This document shows positions 1 to 6,316 of a DNA stretch of 8,040 bases, one piece after another. The number at the start of each line of letters is the position of its first letter. Within the stretch, counting starts at the first letter, position 1. This DNA comes from JAAERC01 sp965602655 (GTDB taxonomy: Bacteria; Zixibacteria; MSB-5A5; GN15; PGXB01): the NCBI GenBank assembly GCA_965602655.1, contig CBFCZE010000124.1, forward strand, positions 1-8,040, read 5' to 3'. The position numbers and the translations under genes are program-made. A model generated the notes under the pieces. It saw only the letters and a program-made list of their open reading frames with translations. It was not told the origin of the DNA and did not search any database.

Positions 1-699
1 ATTATCTTCAGCCAATATAATCTTTATAAAATTCTCAATAGAACTTTTATATTTTGGGCCGAAATGTTTCTCAACAACCGGGATAATTTTATTCCTGATA
101 TAATTGCGGCTGAAATCGGATTCAAGATTTGACCTGTCCAGCATATAATTAATTTTATTTTTTTTCAAAAAAGTGACAATATCACTTTTGGGGATATTAA
201 AAAGAGGGCGGATAAATTGATTGGAGATCGGTTTTATCGGACCCAGTCCGCCGGGTCCGGTTCCGCGAAAAAGCCGGAACAGGATTGTTTCGATAGTATC
301 ATCGAGATGATGCCCCAGGGCGATTTTATTGCAGTTATTATCGCGGGCGATTTTCTGCAGAATAGTTTTGCGGAAATTCCGTCCGGCTTCTTCAATTGAG
401 AGTTTTTGCTCTTTCGCGTATTTGGGGATATCAGCCTCGGCTATAATAAATGGGATATTGAATTTGTTGCAAAAATCGCGGCAGAATTTAATCTCATTTT
501 TGGCCGCTTTCGGCCGGATTTTGTGATTAATATAGCAGGCCAGTAATTCAAATTTCAAATTCTTCTTCAATTTATGGAGGATATATAGCAATGCTGTAGA
601 ATCCGGACCGCCGGAAGAAGAGACAAGGATTTTATCGCCGGCAGAAATCATCTGTTTTTCGGCGATATTTTTCTTTATCTGTTTAAGCAGATCTTTCAT
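1..699 (-). CDS. tilS: tRNA(Ile)-lysidine synthase, N-terminal part (3' end beyond window)
   Basis: TilS uses ATP and lysine to convert the wobble cytidine C34 of the CAU-anticodon tRNA-Ile into lysidine, so that the tRNA reads AUA as isoleucine; it acts in the cytoplasm and is normally essential. The 233 codons visible are open from the ATG at 699-697 to the window edge. The PP-loop ATP-pyrophosphatase motif SSSGGPDS lies at residues 27-34, and the TilS-type second motif GHHLDDTIETILFRLFRG at 129-146. The family block RPLF...I...DRSN..SDFSRNYIRN runs from about 164 to 203. These cover the whole catalytic N-type ATPase domain; the C-terminal tRNA-binding domains, if present, are off the left edge. 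An internal Met17 is possible, but residues 1-16 match the usual amphipathic TilS N-terminus, so the 699 start is preferred. No Shine-Dalgarno sequence is visible upstream. The gene is divergent from the gene at 823. Confidence 0.95.
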   Translation of the reverse strand, partial: MKDLLKQIKKNIAEKQMISAGDKILVSSSGGPDSTALLYILHKLKKNLKFELLACYINHKIRPKAAKNEIKFCRDFCNKFNIPFIIAEADIPKYAKEQKLSIEEAGRNFRKTILQKIARDNNCNKIALGHHLDDTIETILFRLFRGTGPGGLGPIKPISNQFIRPLFNIPKSDIVTFLKKNKINYMLDRSNLESDFSRNYIRNKIIPVVEKHFGPKYKSSIENFIKIILAEDN

Positions 700-706
700 A
701 ATTTGA

Positions 707-712
707 AATATA
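707..712 (-). promoter_or_regulatory. Possible -10 box of tilS, close to the start codon
   Basis: Reading the minus strand, TATATT lies 7 nt before the tilS ATG, which would put the transcription start at or next to the start codon. No convincing -35 hexamer is found 16-18 nt further upstream, where the best 17-nt window reads CTTTAA. The call therefore rests on the -10 match and on the missing ribosome site alone. In an AT-rich spacer such a match can easily arise by chance. Confidence 0.25.
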
Positions 713-822
713 CTAATTGAAATGATTTTTTAAAGGGAAAAGAAAAATGAAAAAATTTGATTTTGTGATACCAAGATTTCATTTCCGGAATTATATTAAA
801 ATAAAAGAGGAAAAATAACGCT

Positions 823-1497
823 ATGCAGATAAAATATATAAATACTTCAAACGAAGAACAATATTGCGATATAAATAAATATCCCGACAAATGCCCAATT
901 TGTAATGACGGTATTACTGCAAAGTTTCTGGGAGCTCATGAGCTTCATCGAAATGGGGGAGATAGGTATTTATCAATTGTTTTCAAATGCCCAAAATCTG
1001 ATTGCAAAGGCATTTTTGTGGGTTATTATAAAACATATAGGAAATTTGAGGAAAATTTCTCTTTGCAATCTACCGCACTTCCTTATTATGTTAAACATTC
1101 AGATTTCCCTAAAACTATAAAAACTGTATCCATAAAATTCAGGAAAATATATGTTCAGTCAGAATATGCTGAAGAAAATGGTTTAAATGAAATATGCGGT
1201 TGTGGATATCGCAGGGCGCTTGAGTTTTTAATAAAAGATTATCTTATTTCACTAGGTGAATCTTGTGAAGATATTTCAAAGAAGTATTTAAAGGATTGTA
1301 TCGAATTAATCAAAGATGATAATATTCAGGCAACCGCCAAAAGAGCGGCGTGGCTTGGAAATGATGAAACACACTATACAAGAAAGTGGCCTGAACTAGA
1401 TTTAAAAAATTTGAAGGATTTGATCAGACTCACTGTAAATTGGATTGATTCTGCTGAAATGACAAAAAAATATAAAGAGGAAATGCCTGATAAATAA
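823..1497 (+). CDS. Zinc-ribbon plus DUF4145-like domain protein (hypothetical)
   Basis: A 224-residue soluble protein with no signal peptide or membrane segment. An N-terminal zinc-ribbon-like knuckle pair is visible: CPIC at residues 24-27 and CPKSDC at 56-61, separated by about 30 residues. From about residue 124 the pattern CGYRRALEFLIKDYL, then AAWLGNDETHYTRKW (176-190), then LKDLIRLTVNWI (198-209) resembles the helical DUF4145 family, whose members carry a similar LGNxxxH signature. I recall that family as being related to HEPN-type helical folds; here the arginine of the usual HEPN R-N-x3-H signature is a glycine (G179-N180...H184), so nuclease activity is not supported. The start is set by AGAGGA at 806-811, 11 nt before the ATG. 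Base composition is very AT-rich (one 60-nt stretch counted by hand is 25% GC), unlike purL. A role in defence or stress is possible but not shown. The DUF4145 assignment is from memory of the pattern. Confidence 0.75.
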   Translation: MQIKYINTSNEEQYCDINKYPDKCPICNDGITAKFLGAHELHRNGGDRYLSIVFKCPKSDCKGIFVGYYKTYRKFEENFSLQSTALPYYVKHSDFPKTIKTVSIKFRKIYVQSEYAEENGLNEICGCGYRRALEFLIKDYLISLGESCEDISKKYLKDCIELIKDDNIQATAKRAAWLGNDETHYTRKWPELDLKNLKDLIRLTVNWIDSAEMTKKYKEEMPDK

Positions 1498-1508
1498 ATT
1501 TTAATATG

Positions 1509-1547
1509 CCGTCAGGTCACAATCACTTCGTGATCAAGACCTGACGG
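1509..1547. repeat. Long imperfect palindrome (REP-like or cruciform element)
   Basis: CCGTCAGGTC (1509-1518) is the exact reverse complement of GACCTGACGG (1538-1547). Inside it ATCAC (1522-1526) pairs with GTGAT (1530-1534) around a TTC loop, and a symmetric 3x3 internal loop separates the two stems. It begins 11 nt after the stop of the 823 gene and has no adjacent T-run (the nearest, TTTTT, starts about 13 nt later), so it is not a typical rho-independent terminator. It is better read as an extragenic palindrome, although it could still protect or end the upstream transcript. Confidence 0.75.
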
Positions 1548-1577
1548 AACCAGAAGTGTATTTTTACCAAAATAATT

Positions 1578-1607
1578 TTGACAAATGCGGTAATAATACG
1601 TTATATT
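1578..1607 (+). promoter_or_regulatory. Sigma70-type promoter for the lipoprotein pair
   Basis: A perfect -35 TTGACA (1578-1583) is followed after 18 nt by TATATT (1602-1607), a 5 of 6 match to TATAAT. Transcription would start near 1614, leaving a leader of about 18 nt before the ATG at 1632. This argues against the in-frame TTG at 1617 being the real start. Confidence 0.7.
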
Positions 1608-1631
1608 GACATATAATTGGGTGGGGTCAAA

Positions 1632-2195
1632 ATGAAATATTTTAGATATATTCCGGTTTTCTTAATAATTGCATTTGTCATTTTCTTCGCAGGTTTTGGT
1701 TGCGAAAGAGATAAAATAGTAGTGACTCCGCTTGGGGAAAACCTTTGTTGGATTGAAGAATATACCGCTTTTTCCGAACCTTTATTTCCAATAGATTCTT
1801 CGATAGTAATAGATTCAGTAATTTGGCCGGGAATTTGGGGCGATCATAAATTATCTAACGTTAAAGAATTAATCCCGATGAAATCGGTTCTATATTTTGG
1901 CTGGGAAAGGCTTTCATTTCTAATTGAAATCTTCCGCGATGATACATTATTAGTAAATCAATATAATGGTAATCTTTATAAAATAGGTGATACTTTTCGT
2001 TTTAATATCGGTGACACTATTATTCAAGATTATGGTTTTATATATATCAGCAACGATTCTCTTCGTATTTATGATTTTAGGTGGCCTGATTCCAATGGCG
2101 TCACTATTTTAAATATTCCTCATGATTATATCTTATGGTGGGGATATGCCATGAAAACAAAAGGTATTTTCGTCCGGCAAGGAAATAAAGAATAA
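1632..2195 (+). CDS. Small predicted lipoprotein, unknown function
   Basis: A 187-residue product with a lipoprotein-style N-terminus: a short basic region (MKYFR), a hydrophobic core (residues 8-20), then AGFGC with Cys24 as the likely lipidated residue. The lipobox is not canonical (Gly-Phe-Gly before Cys), so a signal-peptidase-II site is probable rather than certain. The mature part is rich in Ile, Asp and aromatic residues with alternating hydrophobic strands (for example DSSIVIDSVIWPGIWG at 55-70), suggesting a beta-rich secreted fold. No family is recognised. The ATG at 1632 is preferred over the TTG at 1617 because it starts the signal peptide directly, has a G-rich stretch (GGGTGGGG, 1619-1626) just upstream, and fits the promoter position. 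It overlaps the next gene by one base (TAATG), so the two are probably co-transcribed and translationally coupled. Confidence 0.7.
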   Translation: MKYFRYIPVFLIIAFVIFFAGFGCERDKIVVTPLGENLCWIEEYTAFSEPLFPIDSSIVIDSVIWPGIWGDHKLSNVKELIPMKSVLYFGWERLSFLIEIFRDDTLLVNQYNGNLYKIGDTFRFNIGDTIIQDYGFIYISNDSLRIYDFRWPDSNGVTILNIPHDYILWWGYAMKTKGIFVRQGNKE

Positions 2196-2743
2196 TGAAA
2201 CTGTTTATAATAACAAGAAATATAATAATGAAGATTGTTGGTTTAATTGTAATTATTCTTATTTTGGCATGTAATAATCATATCGTTGACACTAAATACC
2301 GCGATCAATTTAAGGGTGCCTGGGAGATGGAATTTACAGAGACCAAACTATCTAGTGTACCTCCAATATCAATTGATATAATTTCAATTTTAACATTAAG
2401 TGCTATTAGTTTCAATGCTCAGATTATTGCCCCTGAATCTTATGAATACCTGAATAGAGAACGCACAGGCAGGTATTGGGTTTATGCGGATACCATGTTT
2501 TTAAATACTCAACAAATCATTTATTGCCAGCAAGCGGATACCATAAATTTCGCTCCGTTGGAAAATATTCATAAATTACGCTACAATTTTATTAATTTTG
2601 ATTCAGTTACGTTCAGTGTAGTAAAACCCGAGCTGCCTGATGGCTACGTCGGTCTTCCAATACCCAGTTTCCTTTGGAACACCAATGAATTTTACCTTTG
2701 CTTGAGAACTAGCGGGACTTTTGCCAGAATTGATACAAAATAA
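2195..2743 (+). CDS. Small predicted lipoprotein, partner of the preceding gene, unknown function
   Basis: A 182-residue product whose first 26 residues form a signal region: basic residues at 8 and 13, a long Ile/Leu/Val core (14-24), then LILAC with Cys26 as an excellent lipobox cysteine. The mature part starts NNHIVDTKYRDQFKGAWEMEF; the KGAWEMEFTET stretch recalls the opening strand of lipocalin-like or other beta-barrel 'GxW' folds, but that is only a resemblance. No family is recognised. The ATG at 2195 overlaps the upstream stop codon and has AAGGAA (2179-2184) 10 nt before it. An internal ATG at 2228 would give a tighter 15-residue signal peptide but has no ribosome site. The gene is AT-rich like its partner. 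No terminator is visible after its stop. Confidence 0.7.
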   Translation: MKLFIITRNIIMKIVGLIVIILILACNNHIVDTKYRDQFKGAWEMEFTETKLSSVPPISIDIISILTLSAISFNAQIIAPESYEYLNRERTGRYWVYADTMFLNTQQIIYCQQADTINFAPLENIHKLRYNFINFDSVTFSVVKPELPDGYVGLPIPSFLWNTNEFYLCLRTSGTFARIDTK

Positions 2744-2777
2744 CCTAATTTCAAATACCTGAATCTCAACATTCTCA

Positions 2778-2806
2778 TTGACTCAATTAAATGACTTCTC
2801 TATATT
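2778..2806 (+). promoter_or_regulatory. Sigma70-type promoter for purL
   Basis: TTGACT (2778-2783) and TATATT (2801-2806) each match the consensus at 5 of 6 positions, with the optimal 17-nt spacer. The start of transcription would be near 2813, giving a leader of about 98 nt before the purL ATG. No operator or purine-riboswitch-like core was recognised around it. Confidence 0.7.
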
Positions 2807-2829
2807 CGTTTCTTTAATGACCTGATTGT

Positions 2830-2886
2830 GTCGGGTTTTTCGTTTCACCCGCTGCGGCGGGTAATACTCAGAATCCGACCTACCGG
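2830..2886. repeat. Palindromic element within the purL leader
   Basis: A perfect inner hairpin ACCCGC-TGCG-GCGGGT (2847-2862) sits inside outer arms GTCGG (2830-2834) and CCGAC (2875-2879), and the right side continues as CCGACCTACCGGG to 2887. The architecture (GTCGGGT arm, CCCGC...GCGGG core, ACCCGACCTAC-like right end) resembles dispersed extragenic palindromes I recall from several bacterial genomes. The right arm reads ATCCGACC instead, so this copy would be slightly decayed. It is GC-rich in an AT-rich spacer. There is no T-run after the hairpin, so it is not a standard terminator. If the promoter call is right, it would be transcribed as part of the purL 5' leader. Confidence 0.6.
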
Positions 2887-2910
2887 GACTATATAAAACC
2901 GGAGGAGCCG

Positions 2911-5145
2911 ATGGAAAAGCCAAAAGAGCCGAAAGTTACTGCCAAATTAGTCAAGGAACACGGATTAAACGAAGAAGAATATCAAAAAATTATAGAGATA
3001 CTGGGGCGTGAGCCGAATTTTACCGAACTTGGAATATTTTCTGTAATGTGGTCGGAACACTGCTCGTACAAAAACTCAATCGCTTTGTTAAAAACCCTTC
3101 CGCGTGAAGGCGAAAATCTTCTGACCGGGGCCGGTGAGGAAAATGCCGGCGCGGTTGATATTGGCGATGGTCTGGCCTGTGTCTTTAAGATCGAATCGCA
3201 TAATCACCCTTCGGCGCTGGAACCGTATCAGGGTGCGGCAACCGGAGTCGGCGGAATCCTGCGAGATATTTTTACGATGGGCGCCCGGCCGATTGCCTCG
3301 CTTGATTCACTGCGGTTCGGCTCTCCGGAAAATCCGCGAGTGCGGTATCTGGTCGATGGTGTCGTGCGCGGTATCGGCGATTATGGTAACTCGTTCGGCG
3401 TTCCGACTGTAGCCGGGGAGACATATTTCGACGAGGCCTACACCGGCAATCCGCTTATCAATGCGATGGCGGTGGGAATCGCCAAAACTGACATGATGAT
3501 ATCGGCGATAATCAAGGGTGCCGGGAATCCGGTGATGATAGTCGGTTCCAAGACCGGCCGGGATGGAATCCACGGGGCGACTTTTGCCTCGGAAGAATTG
3601 TCCGAGGAATCGGAGGCGAAACGTTCGGCGGTGCAGATAGGCGACCCGTTCACGGAAAAACTTTTGCTTGAGGCAACGCTTGAGATAATCAAAGAAGATT
3701 TGGTGGTCGGCGTTCAGGATATGGGCGCGGCCGGAATAACCTGTTCCTGCGCCGAGATGTCGGCGCGCGGCGATTCCGGAGTTACAATTGATATAGATAA
3801 GGTTCCTGTCCGCGAAGACGGTATGACGCCGTATGAGATACTTCTGTCCGAATCGCAGGAGCGGATGCTGGTTTGTGTTAAGAAAGGCAAGGAAGAGGAT
3901 GTTCGCCGCATTTTTGAAAAATGGGAACTTGATTCGACCATAATCGGTGAGGCCAACGACAGCGGGATATTTAAGGTTCGTCTTGATGGTGAGACGGTGG
4001 CCGAGATACCGTCGGAAGTCCTGGCGCTTGGCGGCGGCACACCTGTCTATCATCGCAAAACCAAAAAGCCGGATTATATCGATGAACTGGCGAAATTTGA
4101 TCTGAATGATTATCCGCTTGACAGGAACTGGAATAAAGATTTGCTGACGATGCTGGCGGCGCCGAATATTTGTGATAAATCATGGGTGTTTGATCAGTAC
4201 GATTCTCAAGTCCGTACTAATACCGTTGTCGAGCCGGGTTCCGATGCGGCCGTATTACGTATTCGCAAAACGCCAAAAGCTCTTGCGATGGCGACCGATT
4301 GTAATGGGCGGTACTGCTATCTGAATCCCAGAGAAGGCGCCAAACAGGCGGTATCTGAATCGGCCCGCAATGTTACCTGTTCCGGGGCGAGGCCAGTGGC
4401 AATTACCAACTGTTTGAATTTTGGCAATCCGTACAAGCCGGAAATCTATTATGGGTTCTCCGAGGCGGTGGCCGGGATGGGCGAGGCATGCCGGATGTTT
4501 GGAACACCGGTGACCGGCGGGAATGTCAGCTTCTATAATCAAGATATCGATCGGGCGGTGTTCCCGACGCCAACAATCGGGATGCTCGGTATTGTCGATG
4601 ATCTGAAGCATGTCACCACCCAATGGTTCCAGGATGAAGGTGACCTGATTTATTTAATAGGTGAAAACAAAGAAGAATTAGGTGCATCTGAATATATTCA
4701 CACAATTTTTGGCAAAAACACAGGCCCGATTCCGGAACTTGATTTACAATTTGAAAAAGATATTCAGGATGCGGTTTATGAAGCGATAAAATCGGGAATT
4801 ATTAAGTCGGCGCATGATTGTGCCGACGGCGGCTTGGCTGTGGCGCTGGCCGAATGCTGTATCTCCAATAAAGAAGAAGCTATCGGTGCAGAAATTCATA
4901 TTGATGAGAATCTTCGTGCCGACTGCTTATTGTTTGGCGAGACACAATCGAGAATTATTGTCTCAGTTGATAAAAATAACGGTGAAAAGCTGGTTGAACT
5001 CTGTGCAAATAATAATATCCCGATATCGGCAATTGGCAAAGTTGGTGGTGACATACTTTCGATAAATGATATAATTGATTTACCGCTGACCGAAATGATC
5101 CCGGCTTTCTATGATAGTCTTGGCAAGCTGATGGCGAAAGCATAG
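2911..5145 (+). CDS. purL: Phosphoribosylformylglycinamidine synthase subunit PurL
   Basis: PurL catalyses the ATP-dependent conversion of FGAR to FGAM in de novo purine synthesis, using ammonia delivered by the glutaminase PurQ with PurS as assembly partner. The 744-residue length fits the small (Bacillus/Thermotoga-type) PurL rather than the ~1300-residue fused enzyme. Key blocks are MWSEHCSYKNS at 46-56 with the catalytic-type His50, FKIESHNHPSALEPYQG at 92-108 for ATP and metal binding, then GRDGIHGATFASEE, SAVQIGDPFTEKLL and VGVQDMGAAGITCS. A second AIRS-like half contains ATDCNGRYCYLNP and TGGNVSFYNQ, and DCADGGLAVALAE lies near the C-terminus. No key residue is seen to be missing. GGAGGAG at 2901-2907 sets the start. 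purS and purQ are not next to it. The gene has its own promoter and is followed by a hairpin terminator, so it looks monocistronic. Its first two-thirds are markedly GC-richer than the genes on its left. Confidence 0.97.
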   Translation: MEKPKEPKVTAKLVKEHGLNEEEYQKIIEILGREPNFTELGIFSVMWSEHCSYKNSIALLKTLPREGENLLTGAGEENAGAVDIGDGLACVFKIESHNHPSALEPYQGAATGVGGILRDIFTMGARPIASLDSLRFGSPENPRVRYLVDGVVRGIGDYGNSFGVPTVAGETYFDEAYTGNPLINAMAVGIAKTDMMISAIIKGAGNPVMIVGSKTGRDGIHGATFASEELSEESEAKRSAVQIGDPFTEKLLLEATLEIIKEDLVVGVQDMGAAGITCSCAEMSARGDSGVTIDIDKVPVREDGMTPYEILLSESQERMLVCVKKGKEEDVRRIFEKWELDSTIIGEANDSGIFKVRLDGETVAEIPSEVLALGGGTPVYHRKTKKPDYIDELAKFDLNDYPLDRNWNKDLLTMLAAPNICDKSWVFDQYDSQVRTNTVVEPGSDAAVLRIRKTPKALAMATDCNGRYCYLNPREGAKQAVSESARNVTCSGARPVAITNCLNFGNPYKPEIYYGFSEAVAGMGEACRMFGTPVTGGNVSFYNQDIDRAVFPTPTIGMLGIVDDLKHVTTQWFQDEGDLIYLIGENKEELGASEYIHTIFGKNTGPIPELDLQFEKDIQDAVYEAIKSGIIKSAHDCADGGLAVALAECCISNKEEAIGAEIHIDENLRADCLLFGETQSRIIVSVDKNNGEKLVELCANNNIPISAIGKVGGDILSINDIIDLPLTEMIPAFYDSLGKLMAKA

Positions 5146-5153
5146 CTGAGTGG

Positions 5154-5184
5154 GTCTAAACTCCTGCCGTTTAGACAAGTTTTT
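5154..5184 (+). terminator. Probable rho-independent terminator after purL
   Basis: A perfect 8-bp stem GTCTAAAC (5154-5161) / GTTTAGAC (5169-5176) with a 7-nt loop is followed, after AAG, by TTTTT (5180-5184). The stem holds only three G-C pairs and the T-run is offset by 3 nt, so termination may be partial. Its loop also contains a complement to the ribosome site of the next gene. Confidence 0.55.
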
Positions 5185-5202
5185 CAAACAGGAGGGTATT
5201 CC

Positions 5203-6141
5203 ATGGACACAAGTAAATCGTCCAATATTATTTGCCGTCCAATTCGCGGCGATGATGATTTTTGGAAAATTCGTCAGCTTCTTGATGATACCTACGATAT
5301 TACACCGACCGGATTTAATTGGGAAGTTCGCCGCTGGGACGGTCGGCGTTTTTATAATAAAACTTCTGATTGGAATCCGGATTGGATAAAAAGGGTAAGA
5401 ATCTGGGAAACCGATAATGGCAAAATTATAGGCGCCGTTCATCCGGAGGGAAAAGGCGGCAATACCTTTCTCCAGTTGCATCCCGATTTTCGTTTTCTGG
5501 AAGAGGAAATGATAGCCTGGGCAGAGGATAATCTTTTCACTACTAATAAGGAAGGAAAACGTTGTCTAAATATTTTTGTTTTTGAGTATGATTCGCCCCG
5601 AAGGCTAATTTTGGAAAAACGTGGTTATAAAAAAACCGAATCAGGTGGTGTTCTCAGGCGCCTCCGTTTTGGCAATCAGTTTCTGCCCAAATCGGAATTG
5701 GCCGATGGTTATACTCTTGATGTGATTCATGGCGATAATATGAATGATTATCAAAAGCTTGCCGATTTGCTTAACGCCGCCTTCAATCGCGATTTTCATA
5801 AAGCCGAAGAATTTAACACATTTTCAAAATATGCTCCATCGTATTGCAAAAATATGGATCTAGTGGCAGTTACACCTGATGGATCATACGCCGCTTATGC
5901 TGGGATTCCGTATAACAAAGATAAACTTTATGGTATCTTCGAGCCAGTTTGTACTCATCCGGATCATCAGCGTAAGGGCCTGGCAAAAGCACTGATGATA
6001 GAAGGATTGAATCGATTAAAGGCTCTTGGTGCCAGTGATGTATATGTTGGAACCGGTGATCAAATTGCGGCCAGTAAATTATATGATTCTATTGGATTTA
6101 CCGAAGCTTACAAAGAATATTTGTGGCAGAAACTGCTATGA
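5203..6141 (+). CDS. Two-domain GNAT-family N-acetyltransferase
   Basis: A 312-residue cytoplasmic protein that probably transfers an acetyl group from acetyl-CoA to an unknown amine. The C-terminal half (about 170-310) is a clear GNAT fold: the motif-A acetyl-CoA loop is QRKGLA at 256-261, preceded by the strand FEPVCTHPDH (247-255) and followed by ALMIEGLNRLKALGA and the motif-B-like AASKLYDSIGFTEAYKEYLW (289-308). The N-terminal half (about 10-160) looks like a degenerate GNAT copy: it ends with SPRRLILEKRGYKKTE, the equivalent of the motif-B helix and strand, but lacks a Q/R-x-x-G-x-G/A loop, so it is likely structural or substrate-binding. Tandem arrangement is common in the family (mycothiol synthase is a known example), but nothing ties this protein to that role. 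The start is fixed by a perfect AGGAGG at 5190-5195, 7 nt before the ATG. It lies 57 nt downstream of purL, behind a probable terminator, so it may depend on readthrough; no separate promoter was recognised. Confidence 0.88.
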   Translation: MDTSKSSNIICRPIRGDDDFWKIRQLLDDTYDITPTGFNWEVRRWDGRRFYNKTSDWNPDWIKRVRIWETDNGKIIGAVHPEGKGGNTFLQLHPDFRFLEEEMIAWAEDNLFTTNKEGKRCLNIFVFEYDSPRRLILEKRGYKKTESGGVLRRLRFGNQFLPKSELADGYTLDVIHGDNMNDYQKLADLLNAAFNRDFHKAEEFNTFSKYAPSYCKNMDLVAVTPDGSYAAYAGIPYNKDKLYGIFEPVCTHPDHQRKGLAKALMIEGLNRLKALGASDVYVGTGDQIAASKLYDSIGFTEAYKEYLWQKLL

Positions 6142-6280
6142 CTATTCTAATTAATCTAAATCTTCCGCCTCTCCGCTTGATAATACATTAATTGCTTGTG
6201 GTCAAATCATTTAAGCTCCATCCGGGAATAATAGTAATTTGCCAATATATAATAAGAGCGTATCTATACTTCGAAAGCAG

Positions 6281-6309
6281 TTGACTTTGGGACTATATCT
6301 TGTTATCTT
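6281..6309 (+). promoter_or_regulatory. Extended -10 promoter of the membrane cassette, adjacent to the start codon
   Basis: TTGACT (6281-6286) is followed after a 17-nt spacer by TATCTT (6304-6309), and the TG of an extended -10 element is present at 6301-6302. Seven bases separate the -10 box from the GTG at 6317, so the expected transcription start falls at about 6315-6317, with no room for a ribosome-binding site. The rest of the 6142-6280 spacer holds nothing else that I recognise, and no clear terminator for the acetyltransferase gene. Confidence 0.65.
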
Positions 6310-6316
6310 TGGCAAC

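Noticed and set aside
696..890. Minus-strand 64-codon frame covering the tilS-823 spacer
   Set aside because: It overlaps the start of the 823 gene and the first codon of tilS in another frame; its hydrophobic Phe-rich product is what an AT-rich spacer gives by chance.
1617..1619. TTG start for the first lipoprotein
   Set aside because: It would begin only about 3 nt after the predicted transcription start and add MGGVK before a signal peptide that is already complete from the ATG at 1632.
2847..2862. Terminator of the lipoprotein operon
   Set aside because: The hairpin is strong, but no T-run follows and it lies downstream of the purL promoter, so it is more likely a leader palindrome.
2744..2910. 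Purine riboswitch upstream of purL
   Set aside because: No conserved purine-aptamer core or three-way junction could be traced; only one palindrome is visible.
3307..4053. Long minus-strand open frame (248 codons) opposite purL
   Set aside because: It lies wholly antisense to strongly conserved purL coding sequence, its product is low in complexity and rich in Arg/His with no domain, and no ribosome site precedes it.
5080..5481. Minus-strand open frame across the purL / acetyltransferase junction
   Set aside because: It overlaps two well-supported plus-strand genes and a terminator, and its product has no recognisable pattern.
6239..6241. TTG start for the DUF6754-like protein
   Set aside because: It lies upstream of the promoter and buries the signal peptide behind 26 extra residues; the GTG at 6317 is better.
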